Source of the DNA: Aspidiotus rigidus
Taxonomy: Eukaryota; Arthropoda; Insecta; Hemiptera; Diaspididae
DNA: 64,000 nt
Assembly (NCBI GenBank): GCA_035079385.1
Contig: JAVHKY010000075.1
Coordinates: 124,001 to 188,000 of the forward strand
Reading direction: 5' to 3'
The notes beneath the pieces are model-generated. The model saw nothing but the letters and a program-made list of their open reading frames with translations, did no database searches and was not told the origin of the DNA. Shown piece by piece: positions 11,826 to 20,893 of the stretch. A program made the translations under genes and the position numbers. Each line of letters starts with the position of its first letter. Within the stretch, counting starts at the first letter, position 1.

Positions 11826-11992
11826 TTTTTATCTATTAATTTACCTAACTATCAATTATCGTAACTATCAATTTTCGTTACTATCAATTTTCGTAACTAT
11901 TAATTTTCGTGACTATGAATTTTCGTATAATATCAATTTTCCGCTTTCAATTTTCTGGCTATCAATTTTCTCGCGATCAATTTTCCTACACC
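11826..11992 (-). repeat. MULE right terminal and subterminal repeats
   Basis: This is the inverted counterpart of 9912-10075: about nine copies of an ACTATCAATTTTCG-like motif, ending in CTCGCGATCAATTTTCCTAC. It begins about 16 bases after the transposase stop codon. Confidence 0.8.
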
Positions 11993-12033
11993 CCCTTACA
12001 GTAGGTCGCGGTCACTGACGACGTCATCAAGCG

Positions 12034-12370
12034 TGACAAAAACCGTAGCGTTTCAATAGGAAACCTGTAACACGAGAGGTGTTTGGGAAAATTTAGGTGT
12101 CCCACCAAAAATTAAGAGAATTAGGACTTACGAAATGTCGACTTTCGACTTCCCAGCTATAACATAGGATAGGTGGGGAACTTGGAAAAACTTTAGACTT
12201 TATAATCATGATAGGAGCAGTAGACTTGGAATTTTTTACTTTCCTCGGATCATACACAACTAGGAAGTCGAAAACAAGCCCCCCCTCCTCTCATGTAAGT
12301 TTGTGAACCAAAGGTTCCTCGTGCTCCTCCTTCAACTTCGTTAAGGAAGTCGTCGTTTTTGCGTGACGAT
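12034..12370. repeat. Dispersed repeat family C member (core motif + 45-bp-type units)
   Basis: It has a decayed AATAGGAAACCTGT start, GATAGGTGGGGAACTTGG and ATGATAGGAGCAGTAGACTT stretches related to the 45-bp repeats at 46990-47830, and the core GTTCCTCGTGCTCCTCC...CTTCGTTAAGGAAGTCGTCG. It is one of eight loci with this core in the window. Confidence 0.55.
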
Positions 12371-12993
12371 TTTCTCAGGAGTAGTCCCAGAGTCAGAAAA
12401 CCGTCTAAAACGCGTCAAAGGGTTCTACTGTTCGTTGTTATGCCAATTGGGCGAAGGGCTGACAATAAGCCTGGTATAATGAAAGCAGCAAAGGTTGAAA
12501 TACTGTAGTAGCCTAGTATAGACCTAGTATACTGTATCTTATACCCGTTATTCTCTCTCGATATTGCGATTTACCTTGTTCTAATAACATTCGATGGATG
12601 AAATACCTCGACTTTTTTCTTTTCTTTTCTAAAAGTTGTCACTCGATTACAATGACGTAAGCTGAAACGTAGTAGATTTCATTCAAAAAATTACTCGTTC
12701 GGAAAAAACTTATTATCGCTAAAATAAAAATGGTTTTTTCTTATACTTCTACAGACACAATACTCGCGGAAATGAATAAGAGGCATTATTTCATTAAAAG
12801 CGTATACTTATCAATCCGAGATATTTGGTTCGGGAATGTCCGACTGAATAGAATCGAATTATTTACGAAGAATGTGATGGTCGATCGAGAGAGATGAGAC
12901 GACTTAGAAAGCTTATGTTATTGAAAATGTATTTAAGGACAACTATTGAAAAGAAATTTCTCGCCATCTGCAAATATTTTCATCTAGATGACT
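12371..12993. other. Unassigned sequence with outlying CCTAGTATA repeats
   Basis: CCTAGTATA-type motifs at 12470-12540 suggest the MULE split this repeat zone. No gene is seen in the remainder. Confidence 0.45.
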
Positions 12994-13113
12994 CGATGGA
13001 CGTCAAAAATAGGTAGTATACTCGTAGAATCGAAATTGTTCCACGAGATATTACGATGGACGTCAAAAATAGGTAGTATACTCGTAGAATCGAAATTGTT
13101 CCACGAGATATTA
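12994..13113. repeat. Exact 60-bp tandem duplication
   Basis: Two back-to-back copies of a 60-bp unit (12994-13053 and 13054-13113) begin GATGGACGTCAAAAATAGG and appear identical. The period is a multiple of three, so one minus-strand frame repeats a 20-residue peptide, but there is no other sign of coding. Confidence 0.9.
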
Positions 13114-13499
13114 CGTGAAAATGTGCCGAGAACTCGTTGAAGAGATGATCTCTCAAAATGACGATTCGCGGCCGCAAAAGTACGTGCGAGTATTTCGAAT
13201 GACGCAGTCCAGAGAATTGTTTTTCGACTTTTGAAATCGTTTTTGGTTTGATTTTCGTGTGAAGGAAATAACGATCAGTCTTTGTCAAGGAAATGAGTGT
13301 AACAACTTTTCTTAATTACGTAATTTGAATCTTACATTTCAATGTTTATTAATACTGTGTGTAGCTTGGTAGTATGTAGTATCGTTCTCCGTCATTTTAG
13401 TAATTAAAAAGTATGAAATGTTCTTTCTATACTCGCTTTACCCCAAGACCACATAGGTAGCACGTATCGGTCGCATAATCAGTGCACTTCGACTACGAT

Positions 13500-13632
13500 T
13501 ATAAAATAAGCACCACAGTGTACAGCTTCGACATTATCAAGTTGTTGTTGGGCGTTTGAAGTACTGTTCAAACGTTACCGCCCACGTTCAGTTCGTTGAG
13601 TTCGGAATCGAGCTTTCTTGAGTGAGTGAAAG
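13500..13632 (+). promoter_or_regulatory. Weak candidate promoter / 5' non-coding exon
   Basis: TATAAAATAAG starts near 13501. A palindrome CGTTTGAA-GTACTG-TTCAAACG lies at ~13553-13574. An arthropod initiator-like TTCAGTT lies near 13588, and a GTGAGTGAAAGG donor-like sequence near 13621. Each motif is common by chance in AT-rich DNA and no coding exon follows. Offered only as a lead. Confidence 0.15.
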
Positions 13633-15185
13633 GAATGTTTTAATTGCTCTCGTACGAGGTGTTACCAAAAATCAAGAAACGTTTGACTCGATTAGTAATT
13701 AGCATTCGTTTGGTCCGATGGAAGAAGCATTAGAATCTATTCGAACGACAACCGATATTTATAGTTCACTTTTGATAACCGGTCGCCGACGAAATACTCG
13801 CACGTACGTGATATGGATACGGAAGTGTGCGAATACTTGCAGAAAAGGCGTGTAAATTGAAATGTCGAGCAAAATGAACTCGAATTGTTTGTTTTTAATA
13901 ATATGTTGCGTTGGTACGGAAAACAGTGCAGTCTCAAAAATTTTCGTTTGCCCTACGGAAAATAGTGTGTATTATTATGATTTCTCATTATATCACAAAC
14001 GATTGTAAGTTTCAAGATGACTCATAAATACTCTGAGCGTGATTTTTTAGCTGCGGCTCGGCTCCTAAACAGTAATAAAATTCAATGTCGACCTTTACAG
14101 AAGAAAAGAGTCGTTATCGTTAACCAGGGTATCTCCTGAACATGAAAAATTTGCCAATTGCATGAATATTACCGGACGTGGCATCATGTAAACGTAAAAA
14201 TGACATGATTTTCGGCGATTATTAAGCGCAAGCATGAATTTTCACTATTCGTTCGTGTTGTAAAAGTTGCCAAAGCTCAGAGAATATTAGGATCTTGGGC
14301 CTGGTGAGGGCTAGATCGCGCCCGACAAAAACGAGGCAATCGAGGGCAGTGCACGTGCGAATGGTGAAATCAATATTTTCATGAGAGGTAACTTGCGGGA
14401 AATTTTACGTTCTACAGATTTCGTTCTCTTAATTCTTCCGTTAGATGACTCCGACTTGACTAGAGAAATTACTCTCGTTTTCAATTTTGTCGATTGCAAC
14501 ACTCATAGCGGGTGGACGGCTCAAATTGTAAACTTTGTAAAGGAGTCGTCCAATGTTGACTTCTTCATCTCAAAATTGACTTCAAAATGTAAAAGATATA
14601 CGCGTGAAGAAGGTGGCGGCTGTTGGTTGGGACTCCACTGTTTTCAACAGACAACATTGAAGAGGGTAACTATCTATTTTAGCATTGCATTTGGGTATGA
14701 GATTGAGACTGCAGTTAGAAAACCGTCATGGAAAACGTTCACGGTTTTTTGGCCAATTTTGCGAAGGTTATTGACTAGGATTAACCCTGGGACAATCACC
14801 ACGAAAAATCTTCACAGTTTTTTGTCACGCTCGATGACGTCATCAATAAATCTGACACACTTGAAAGACAAAAATTTCGACTTTCCGAGTAAATTTTAAA
14901 CTTCCTTTGAAATTTGAATTTGTGACTCTTGCGAGTAAAGCAGTTACCAGAGACGAATCTATAAGGAAGGGACGGGAGGGGGGAGAAAAAAATCTGTAAC
15001 TAAAGTGAAAAGTTAGATCAAAATGTTTTCACATATAAAATATGAGATCTCCTCTTAAACTTATCTCCCAGATCTATACGTTTTATTTCTTTTCATCTCA
15101 GTTCGTTTGACACAAAACGAAATTTTTTCTTCAGAACATAAAAATCGTTTCCACTTCAAACTCTATTCAGCAAACATCACTGAAT
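13633..15185. other. Unassigned; part resembles a dispersed repeat
   Basis: A 172-codon open frame at 14381-14899 has no recognisable domain. The stretch from GAAATTTTACGTTCTACAGA (14399) to AGCGGGTGGACGG resembles 46390-46545, so it is more likely an old interspersed repeat than a gene. Confidence 0.4.
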
Positions 15186-16080
15186 AACCATGCAGACTGT
15201 CCATCTGACGTCGATTTCTGATCGACTAATCGACCGAGAGTTTACTACTTTCAAAATCTTGGTCCAAATTGTGTCGGTGTTAAAATGTTGAAGTGTCGAC
15301 CTCACGTCGACGTCCATATCAGGTCGATTAGAGGTCCACTCCATTTTGACCATTGCTACGTCGATTTCGAGTCGACTTTTCCTAATTTAATGTGCGCTAG
15401 TAGAGTTTGAATTGATCTCAAAGCGAAACCGATCTGGAGTCGATTTCGAATCCACCCCTCAAAATTTTTCCATCGACTTGAAATCAACTGCTTTATTGCG
15501 TCAATTACCGCAGTCGATTTTTAGTCTTCTGGGAAAGTATGCTAGTCGACTTTAAATCGATTTCAAATTGACATCGATCTGAAATCGATGAACAGTCACA
15601 CCCTTGAAACGTTGTGTGAGCTTGGTGATATGTATCGTTATTCGCAGACAGACTATGTTGACGTCGATTGCACATCTTTTGCCGAGGAGTGACAAAGAAT
15701 CGACCCGAAACCGACGTCAATTTTCAGTCGACATCAATCCATGATTGATACCGCGTAGTGACTCAACTTCGACGTTAAAAAAGAACGGTCGATTGTGAGT
15801 CAATTTCCAATCATTTTGGGTCGATTTGCGGTCTTAAGTGAGCGCAACTAAATCGACTTTAACGTCAATGAGGGGTCGATGGTGAATAGGAGTGGTTGAT
15901 TTGCGATCGAGAAAGGGCGGAACATCGATTTTCAGTCGACATCAATCTTCAATACCGAGAGTCGAATCAATTTTGACCTTAATGCGAGTTGATGTCCGGT
16001 TATTTTGGGTCAATTTACGGTCTACAATGGGTACAACTAAATCGACGTCGATATGGAGTCGACATACCAGTGGATCTTCA
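15186..16080. repeat. TCGA-rich degenerate repeat block
   Basis: Over about 900 bp the tetramer TCGA recurs every 15-40 bases, usually as GTCGATTT, AGTCGACTTT, ACGTCGATTTC, GTCGACATCAA or AAATCGAC. Variants such as TTTTCAGTCGACATCAATC occur twice (near 15720 and 15931), as do GGGTCGATTTGCGGTCT and GGGTCAATTTACGGTCT. It reads as a highly diverged short-period satellite. CpG, otherwise sparse nearby, is frequent here. Confidence 0.6.
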
Positions 16081-16940
16081 GAATCCCATTTCTTCAAACA
16101 AAATTACTACACTTTTCAATCTATTTTGGAAAACTAAATCTTATTAGATCTCGCCACCTTACGAATGAAATGAATGTAGACATTTTTCATTGCTCATTAG
16201 TTTCAATGTATAAACTAAAAATTTCATTGCACTAAACGGTGTACTTTCTATTGGAAAATATTCTTCTGATGTAACGTTCAGCCACGAAGAAATAGCATAG
16301 CGAAAAGAAAATCATAACTTTCAGTCATTTTACCGAGTGCGAGACGAAACTAAAGAAGCAATTTGCAGGCGCAAGTTATTTAAGAAACACGAGCATTACG
16401 TTAAAGTCTTACTTTCATCTTGTAACCCACCCCACTAGCTCGGTGAAATATTGGTAAAATATAATACCGCCATGGATTTATAGCAGTAACATTCTCGTCA
16501 TTTAATAATAACCCACCGAACGCTATCACAGAAATTCCAAAAAATTAGTCAACTGCGTCCCGTTCATCTAATTTTTAAAACATACGGTATAAGGGTTGTT
16601 CTCTACTCGCCATCTGTGTCCCGACGAGAACACTGTCGTTGAAATTACGAGCAGACAGTTTCTAACCAAAAAAAGTTACTAAGTAACACTACTCCTCCTT
16701 ATTTTTCCATCGAGAACATTTCCCTCGCCCAAGATATCTAAACCTGGAGTCATGAATTGCTTCAACTTAAGCCTCCCACAGCGACTTACGGAACACGTTC
16801 GTATTTTGAAAAATGAAATCGTCTGCGAAAAAATTAGTTGTTGTTTTCTTTCCTCTGATACTCCTTCGCATTCTGCAATCAACGTCAATGTTTAAAGAAT
16901 GATAATCACGACTACAACGTAGAATATCAAGAAAACTTAC

Positions 16941-17036
16941 ATCGTATAATTTCGACATTTCAAACGCGAAAAGGGGGGCATTTTTATACACATTTCCGAA
17001 AAATACGGTTCTAGAAACCGGAATAAAATCCTCCAA
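16941..17036 (-). CDS. Weak candidate internal exon
   Basis: On the minus strand TTTAG precedes a 96-nt block that ends at a GTAAGT donor (16935-16940). It is open in one frame for exactly 32 codons (LEDFIPVSRTVFFGNVYKNA and on to FEMSKLYD) and is phase 0 at both ends. A stop immediately precedes it in the same frame, which fits an acceptor. The pyrimidine tract is poor and no domain is recognised. Confidence 0.18.
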
Positions 17037-17534
17037 CTAAATCTTCGATCACCTCTTTACTAGAGGCAAAGTACGAAATTCTTCAGAGGGGGACGGGGGT
17101 GATACTCGTAATATTGCCAGAAGCTTTTCAATTCGGATGATTCCGACCCTTCACAACTCCTTTGCGGGCGAACAGACTTTTAGTTAGAATACGGGATTTT
17201 TTCTATATAGCGAGAGTACGTGATGGTGTGGGGAGAGGGAGAATCTATTAGAACGCCTAATTTCACTCACTCATACTCAGCTTCAATTTCAGCAACAAAT
17301 TTGCCGACTGTGGTATAATCCGTGAAGATGTCTCATGCTCATAACCATCCCATAACTCATCCTACACTTTTTATAGTAATCTGTACAATGGGAGGGAAGG
17401 GTCTGTTTTTGGCGTGCCATCGTGTGTTGCGCGGCGGCCGTCAAAAATTGACCTACCCTAATTTCTAAGCTTCCTTCTATCTTTTATATGTGGCAAGGAA
17501 GTCAAAATTTTTACGAGTCTTCCGGTATAAACGA

Positions 17535-18785
17535 CTCCCAGGCAGTGACGCATTGGATGAGGTCGGCCAGAATAGAACTCGCAGTAGGAACGACGGAGGT
17601 CATATTATTCACAACCCGTCGAAAGTTCAATCCACGCACCTTCCAACTGCCACAAGTGGAAATCACGATCAAGAAGATGATGACGATCTGGGCATCTGGT
17701 TTGGCTGAGCTTCAGACATCCTATTCTGATGTCAGCGATGAAAGCAGGCAGGGTAGTGACCTACCTGAGCAACCTGATGACAAACCTCGGAGGGCCGAGG
17801 GGAGCAAGAAGAAAGATATTGATGAGTACCGCGTTGTCGATCCTCTTATATGCTGCCCCAGTAAGAGCTCAATTCATGAAGATAGCCCACAGGAGGAAGG
17901 AAATGGGGAAGATCCAAGGAAAAATTATACTGAGGTGTGTTAGTGAAGACCGCACTGTTGCGACGGTGAGTTCTGACGTATTAGGACGTTCACCTTCAAT
18001 CGAGCTTCTTACTAAAGAGAAAGCGGTGGTGTTCAAAGCAAAAAATAGGAAAATGGCCGATCGAAGGGCTTTACGGGTCATACAGGAGGCCAGGCACTCC
18101 TTGCTTGGAAACTGAAAGTAAGAATTGCTGAGTGATCTCGGAAAATGGACGACCCGTGTGTTGGAAGAGTGGATGAACCGAGACCATGGTCAGCTTGATA
18201 TTTACCGGACGGAGGTGTTAAGCGGCCACGGTTACTTCAAGAAGTACATTCGTAAGAAGTCTAGGAAAGTTGAGCAGGCAACGTGGACTACAGCATACCT
18301 TATTTGAGTGTGAGGCGTGAGTGGTGCAAGCTTAGTTGGTCTCTCAAAAGATTGGAATCGATGAAACGCTTGCTCCGAGTAGCCTGGTAGCCTCTATCAT
18401 ACAAGATACATACATGGCACCAGGTATCAGCATTTGCAGCCACAGTCAGATGGCCACGGAATGGAACAGGAAAATGCAGTATTACTCTATGGCCTACTCA
18501 ACAACTGTGTATCATCCACAAATAAACGAAACTCTGCAGGAAGAAAACCAAACATAGGGATAAGAATTAAGTTCTAAGTGAGACTTTGAGAGTGTTGGAG
18601 TTAAAGGCACCGCAACTTGGCGATTGCTATAATGAGAGGGTTTCGCCTAAGAGATTCTTCAAATACTGAAGTTATATTATTCTAAAGGTTCGATACCGAT
18701 GTTGAAGGAAATACAATATTGATGCATACACAATCCGCAACCACCCTATAATGGAGGGCGGACAGCAGCACGTGCGACACAAGAT
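17535..18785 (+). mobile_element. R1-like LINE family A, copy 2 (5'-truncated, decayed)
   Basis: It aligns with the 58505-61059 copy from about position 59674 on: 'GCATTGGATGAGGTCGGCC', then the RT thumb region (TTCACAACCCGTCGAAAGTT), the R1-type C-terminal block (GGCCACGGTTACTTCAAGAA, encoding a GHGYFKKY version of GHGCFNKY), and the shared 3' UTR. The polymerase catalytic half is absent. The frame is broken repeatedly (pieces at 17488-17943, 17729-18115, 18125-18307 and 18336-18557). The 3' end is near GCACGTGCGACAC, without poly(A). Confidence 0.88.
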
Positions 18786-18937
18786 ACATGGCTTGGAAGT
18801 CGAATTTTATTCCAGTCCGTCTCTTATAATCCGATATTCGAAATTCTTCCACGTTCAACTTCTTCAATGTTTGAACTTGTCGGAACTCCACCTCTGAGGT
18901 AGAATCAATGCGGTTTCTCAATTTATGGCCAGAAATA

Positions 18938-19219
18938 CTAGACGAAGTCATACTCAAGCGAGTAACACAAACGGAGTAATTTACAATTTTAGCCACAGAA
19001 ATTAAACGACGCCGGAGCGCTTTCGATTAAACAATCATTGTCAACGGGGACTGGAAAGCGACTGAACCAACTCAGGCTGTAAACTAGAAACATACGAGGA
19101 AATCAGGATTGAACCAGCGAGTCATCACGACGTGAATCATACTCGTAAACTAGTTCAATCAACCCCTCATCAGGTATGTACCTGTTGAGCACATTAAGGT
19201 CGTCGTTATTTAAATGACG
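18938..19219 (-). repeat. Penelope-like element inverted arm, 3' side
   Basis: It starts CTAGACGAAGTCATACTC and ends CGTCGTTATTTAAATGACG. It is the reverse complement of 20601-20882 over the same length. One visible difference is CTCAGGCTG against CTCCGGCTG. It includes the codons for the last residues of the endonuclease. Confidence 0.92.
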
Positions 19220-19591
19220 GATTATTTCGATGTGTTCTAACGCTTTTCGCTTCGAATACGCGTTTTCTCTATAGAGGAGGACCTCGGACCCCTCTTTAAT
19301 GCTATGGCCGCTAGTGATTAGATGGTCCGCAAACGCCGATTCACCTATATTCTTCTTTTCCCACGCCTTCCTATGTTCAGCGATTCCAATTTTCAACTGA
19401 CGGCCTGTCTCGCCAATATAAATTCCGTTACAATCCTTACACTCAACTTCATACACACCACTCCTCTCGGCCAGTTGGATGGGGTCTTTTAGCCTAACCA
19501 ATAAACTTTTTATGGTATTGGGGTTGTAATACACAGGCCGAAATCCGAAGGGGCGTAGGACACGACTCAATTGAGATGAAAACTGCCCCAA
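19103..19591 (-). CDS. GIY-YIG endonuclease domain of Penelope-like element
   Basis: This 162-residue frame would nick target DNA to prime reverse transcription. Motifs seen: GVYEVECKDC (residues 45-54, the 'GIY' variant GVY with two Cys), IYIGETGRQL (57-66, the 'YIG'), EHRKAWEKK (72-80, basic catalytic helix), then ADH and SGH (His 90 and 96) completing the CCHH finger usual in Penelope endonucleases. The frame actually continues upstream (ALNRRERWIRLLFLGQF), so the Met is internal, and the domain was originally fused to the RT at 19624-20586. A one-base frame change near 19620, beside a C-rich run, separates them. The C-terminus IPDEGLIELVYEYDS is repeated in the opposite arm. Confidence 0.93.
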   Translation of the reverse strand: MGQFSSQLSRVLRPFGFRPVYYNPNTIKSLLVRLKDPIQLAERSGVYEVECKDCNGIYIGETGRQLKIGIAEHRKAWEKKNIGESAFADHLITSGHSIKEGSEVLLYRENAYSKRKALEHIEIIRHLNNDDLNVLNRYIPDEGLIELVYEYDSRRDDSLVQS

Positions 19592-19623
19592 AAACAGAAG
19601 CCTTATCCAACGCTCTCTCCTGT

Positions 19624-20586
19624 TTAGGGCCGTATTGCGGGGGAGGGAGGTGGGGGAATCGAGGCATTTCGAGTAACTTTCCTTTGGATCATAAGGTCAA
19701 TGTCTAAGTTCACTTCATTCACTCTGGCCAAGTGCTTTATAGTTAATACCTCTTTTTGGAAGGCTGACTGATTGAGAGGAATACTAGTCAGCCGATGGAT
19801 TAGGCTGTTAAATCCAGCATATTTATGGGCTACAGGGCAGAAAGATTTGCCGTGGACAGTAATATCGGTCGCAGTATCTTTCCTGTATATGGCGAATTCA
19901 TGGATACCGTCTCTATAACAGATCGTCAAATCCAAGTAATTAATAGATGCGCCACCGATTTCTAAAGTAAATTTTATAGAAGGATATTGATTATTTAGAT
20001 ACTGGAGTAACTCCAAAAGGAGCTCTCGGGGACCAGTCCACGTACACAACACATCGTCGACATACCTGTGCCAATAATAAATCTGATCTAAATACGCACT
20101 GCCAGAGGAGAACAAATCGAGCTCAAACTTAGACATAAAGACCTCCGAAATGAGAGAACCCAAAGGAGAACCGATGGGTATTCCAACCTCTTCAGGAAAC
20201 TCAAAAAACTTGTTATCGAATTTGCAATAATTGGGAGACCAACAAATATTGAGGAGATTGAAAAATTCACCCAATTCTTCATTTGTTTGAATCAAAAGGT
20301 CTCCCATATGTTGCATGGCGGTTGCTCTGGGGATATTGGGGAACAGGCCGACCACATCAAATGAACACAGGGTCGATCCCAGCGGAAGAATATTATCCTT
20401 AAGCCTAGCAGCCAAGGAGACCGAATTTTTCACCGAGTAAGGTGACTCATGGTCAACTCTCGATTTAAACCATCGGTCCAAAAATTTCGCCAGAGCGTAC
20501 GTGGGGGAGGACACAAAGGATACGACTAGACGCATCGGGTTATCTTTTTTATGGACTTTTGGTAGCCCGTATAAGAGGGGAGGCAC
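19624..20586 (-). CDS. Penelope-type reverse transcriptase (N-terminally truncated)
   Basis: This 320-residue frame holds the telomerase-like RT fold typical of Penelope elements. It shows YGLPKVHK (residues 6-13), SFDVVGLFPNIP (75-86, first catalytic Asp), GIPIGSPLGS (135-144), and YVDD (175-178, catalytic Asp pair), followed by INYLDLTICYRDG. All catalytic residues are present. Family members have a few hundred residues before YGLPKVHK; here the sequence runs directly into the inverted arm at 20601, so it is 5'-truncated. The frame ends in a proline-rich tail (SIPPPPSPAIRP) created by the frame change before the endonuclease. Confidence 0.95.
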   Translation of the reverse strand: MPPLLYGLPKVHKKDNPMRLVVSFVSSPTYALAKFLDRWFKSRVDHESPYSVKNSVSLAARLKDNILPLGSTLCSFDVVGLFPNIPRATAMQHMGDLLIQTNEELGEFFNLLNICWSPNYCKFDNKFFEFPEEVGIPIGSPLGSLISEVFMSKFELDLFSSGSAYLDQIYYWHRYVDDVLCTWTGPRELLLELLQYLNNQYPSIKFTLEIGGASINYLDLTICYRDGIHEFAIYRKDTATDITVHGKSFCPVAHKYAGFNSLIHRLTSIPLNQSAFQKEVLTIKHLARVNEVNLDIDLMIQRKVTRNASIPPPPSPAIRP

Positions 20587-20600
20587 AGGGTTGGGCTCCC

Positions 20601-20882
20601 CGTCATTTAAATAACGACGACTTTAATGTGCTCAACAGGTACATACCTGATGAGGGGTTGATTGAACTAGTTTACGAGTATGATTCACGTCGTGATGACT
20701 CGCTGGTTCAATCCTGATTTCCTCGTATGTTTCTAGTTTACAGCCGGAGTTGGTTCAGTCGCTTTCCAGTCCCCGTTGACAATGATTGTTTAATCGAAAG
20801 CGCTCCGGCGTCGTTTAATTTCTGTGGCTAAAATTGTAAATTACTCCGTTTGTGTTACTCGCTTGAGTATGACTTCGTCTAG
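20601..20882 (+). repeat. Penelope-like element inverted arm, 5' side
   Basis: This is the inverted copy of the element's own 3' end. On the plus strand it encodes the last residues of the endonuclease (NRYIPDEGLIELVYEYDS) followed by the same 3' UTR. It ends CTTCGTCTAG directly against the right target duplication. Confidence 0.92.
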
Positions 20883-20893
20883 TCCACCTCTGA

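Larger units (their letters stand above)
9903..12001 (+). mobile_element. MULE (Mutator-like) DNA transposon, apparently full length
   Basis: The element is 9912-11992. Left TCCTTACAG (9903-9911) and right CCCTTACAG (11993-12001) form a 9-bp target duplication with one mismatch, the length usual for Mutator-like elements. Terminal inverted repeats share AATTGATCGCGAGAAAATTG (left, direct; right, complement). Both ends continue with arrays of a GAAAATTGATAGC-like subterminal motif. It contains one transposase gene with one intron. It sits in the CCTAGTATA repeat zone. The near-perfect ends suggest a fairly recent insertion. Confidence 0.92.
18887..20893 (-). mobile_element. Penelope-like element (RT + GIY-YIG) with inverted arms
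   Basis: The element at 18898-20882 is flanked by an 11-bp duplication, TCCACCTCTGA (18887-18897 and 20883-20893). Read on the minus strand it has a Penelope-type reverse transcriptase followed by a GIY-YIG endonuclease, the order known for endonuclease-bearing Penelope-like elements. A 282-bp copy of its own 3' end is attached in inverted orientation at its 5' end. Copies joined or flanked by inverted partial copies are a known property of this class. The RT N-terminus is missing. The two arms differ at very few positions, suggesting a young insertion. Confidence 0.95.

Noticed and set aside
14381..14899. 172-codon plus-strand open frame
   Set aside because: No domain or codon signal, and its first part resembles sequence at 46390-46545, so it looks like an old repeat.
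18682..18996. 104-codon minus-strand open frame
   Set aside because: It spans the LINE-A 3' end, the Penelope target duplication and part of the inverted arm, so it cannot be an ancestral gene.
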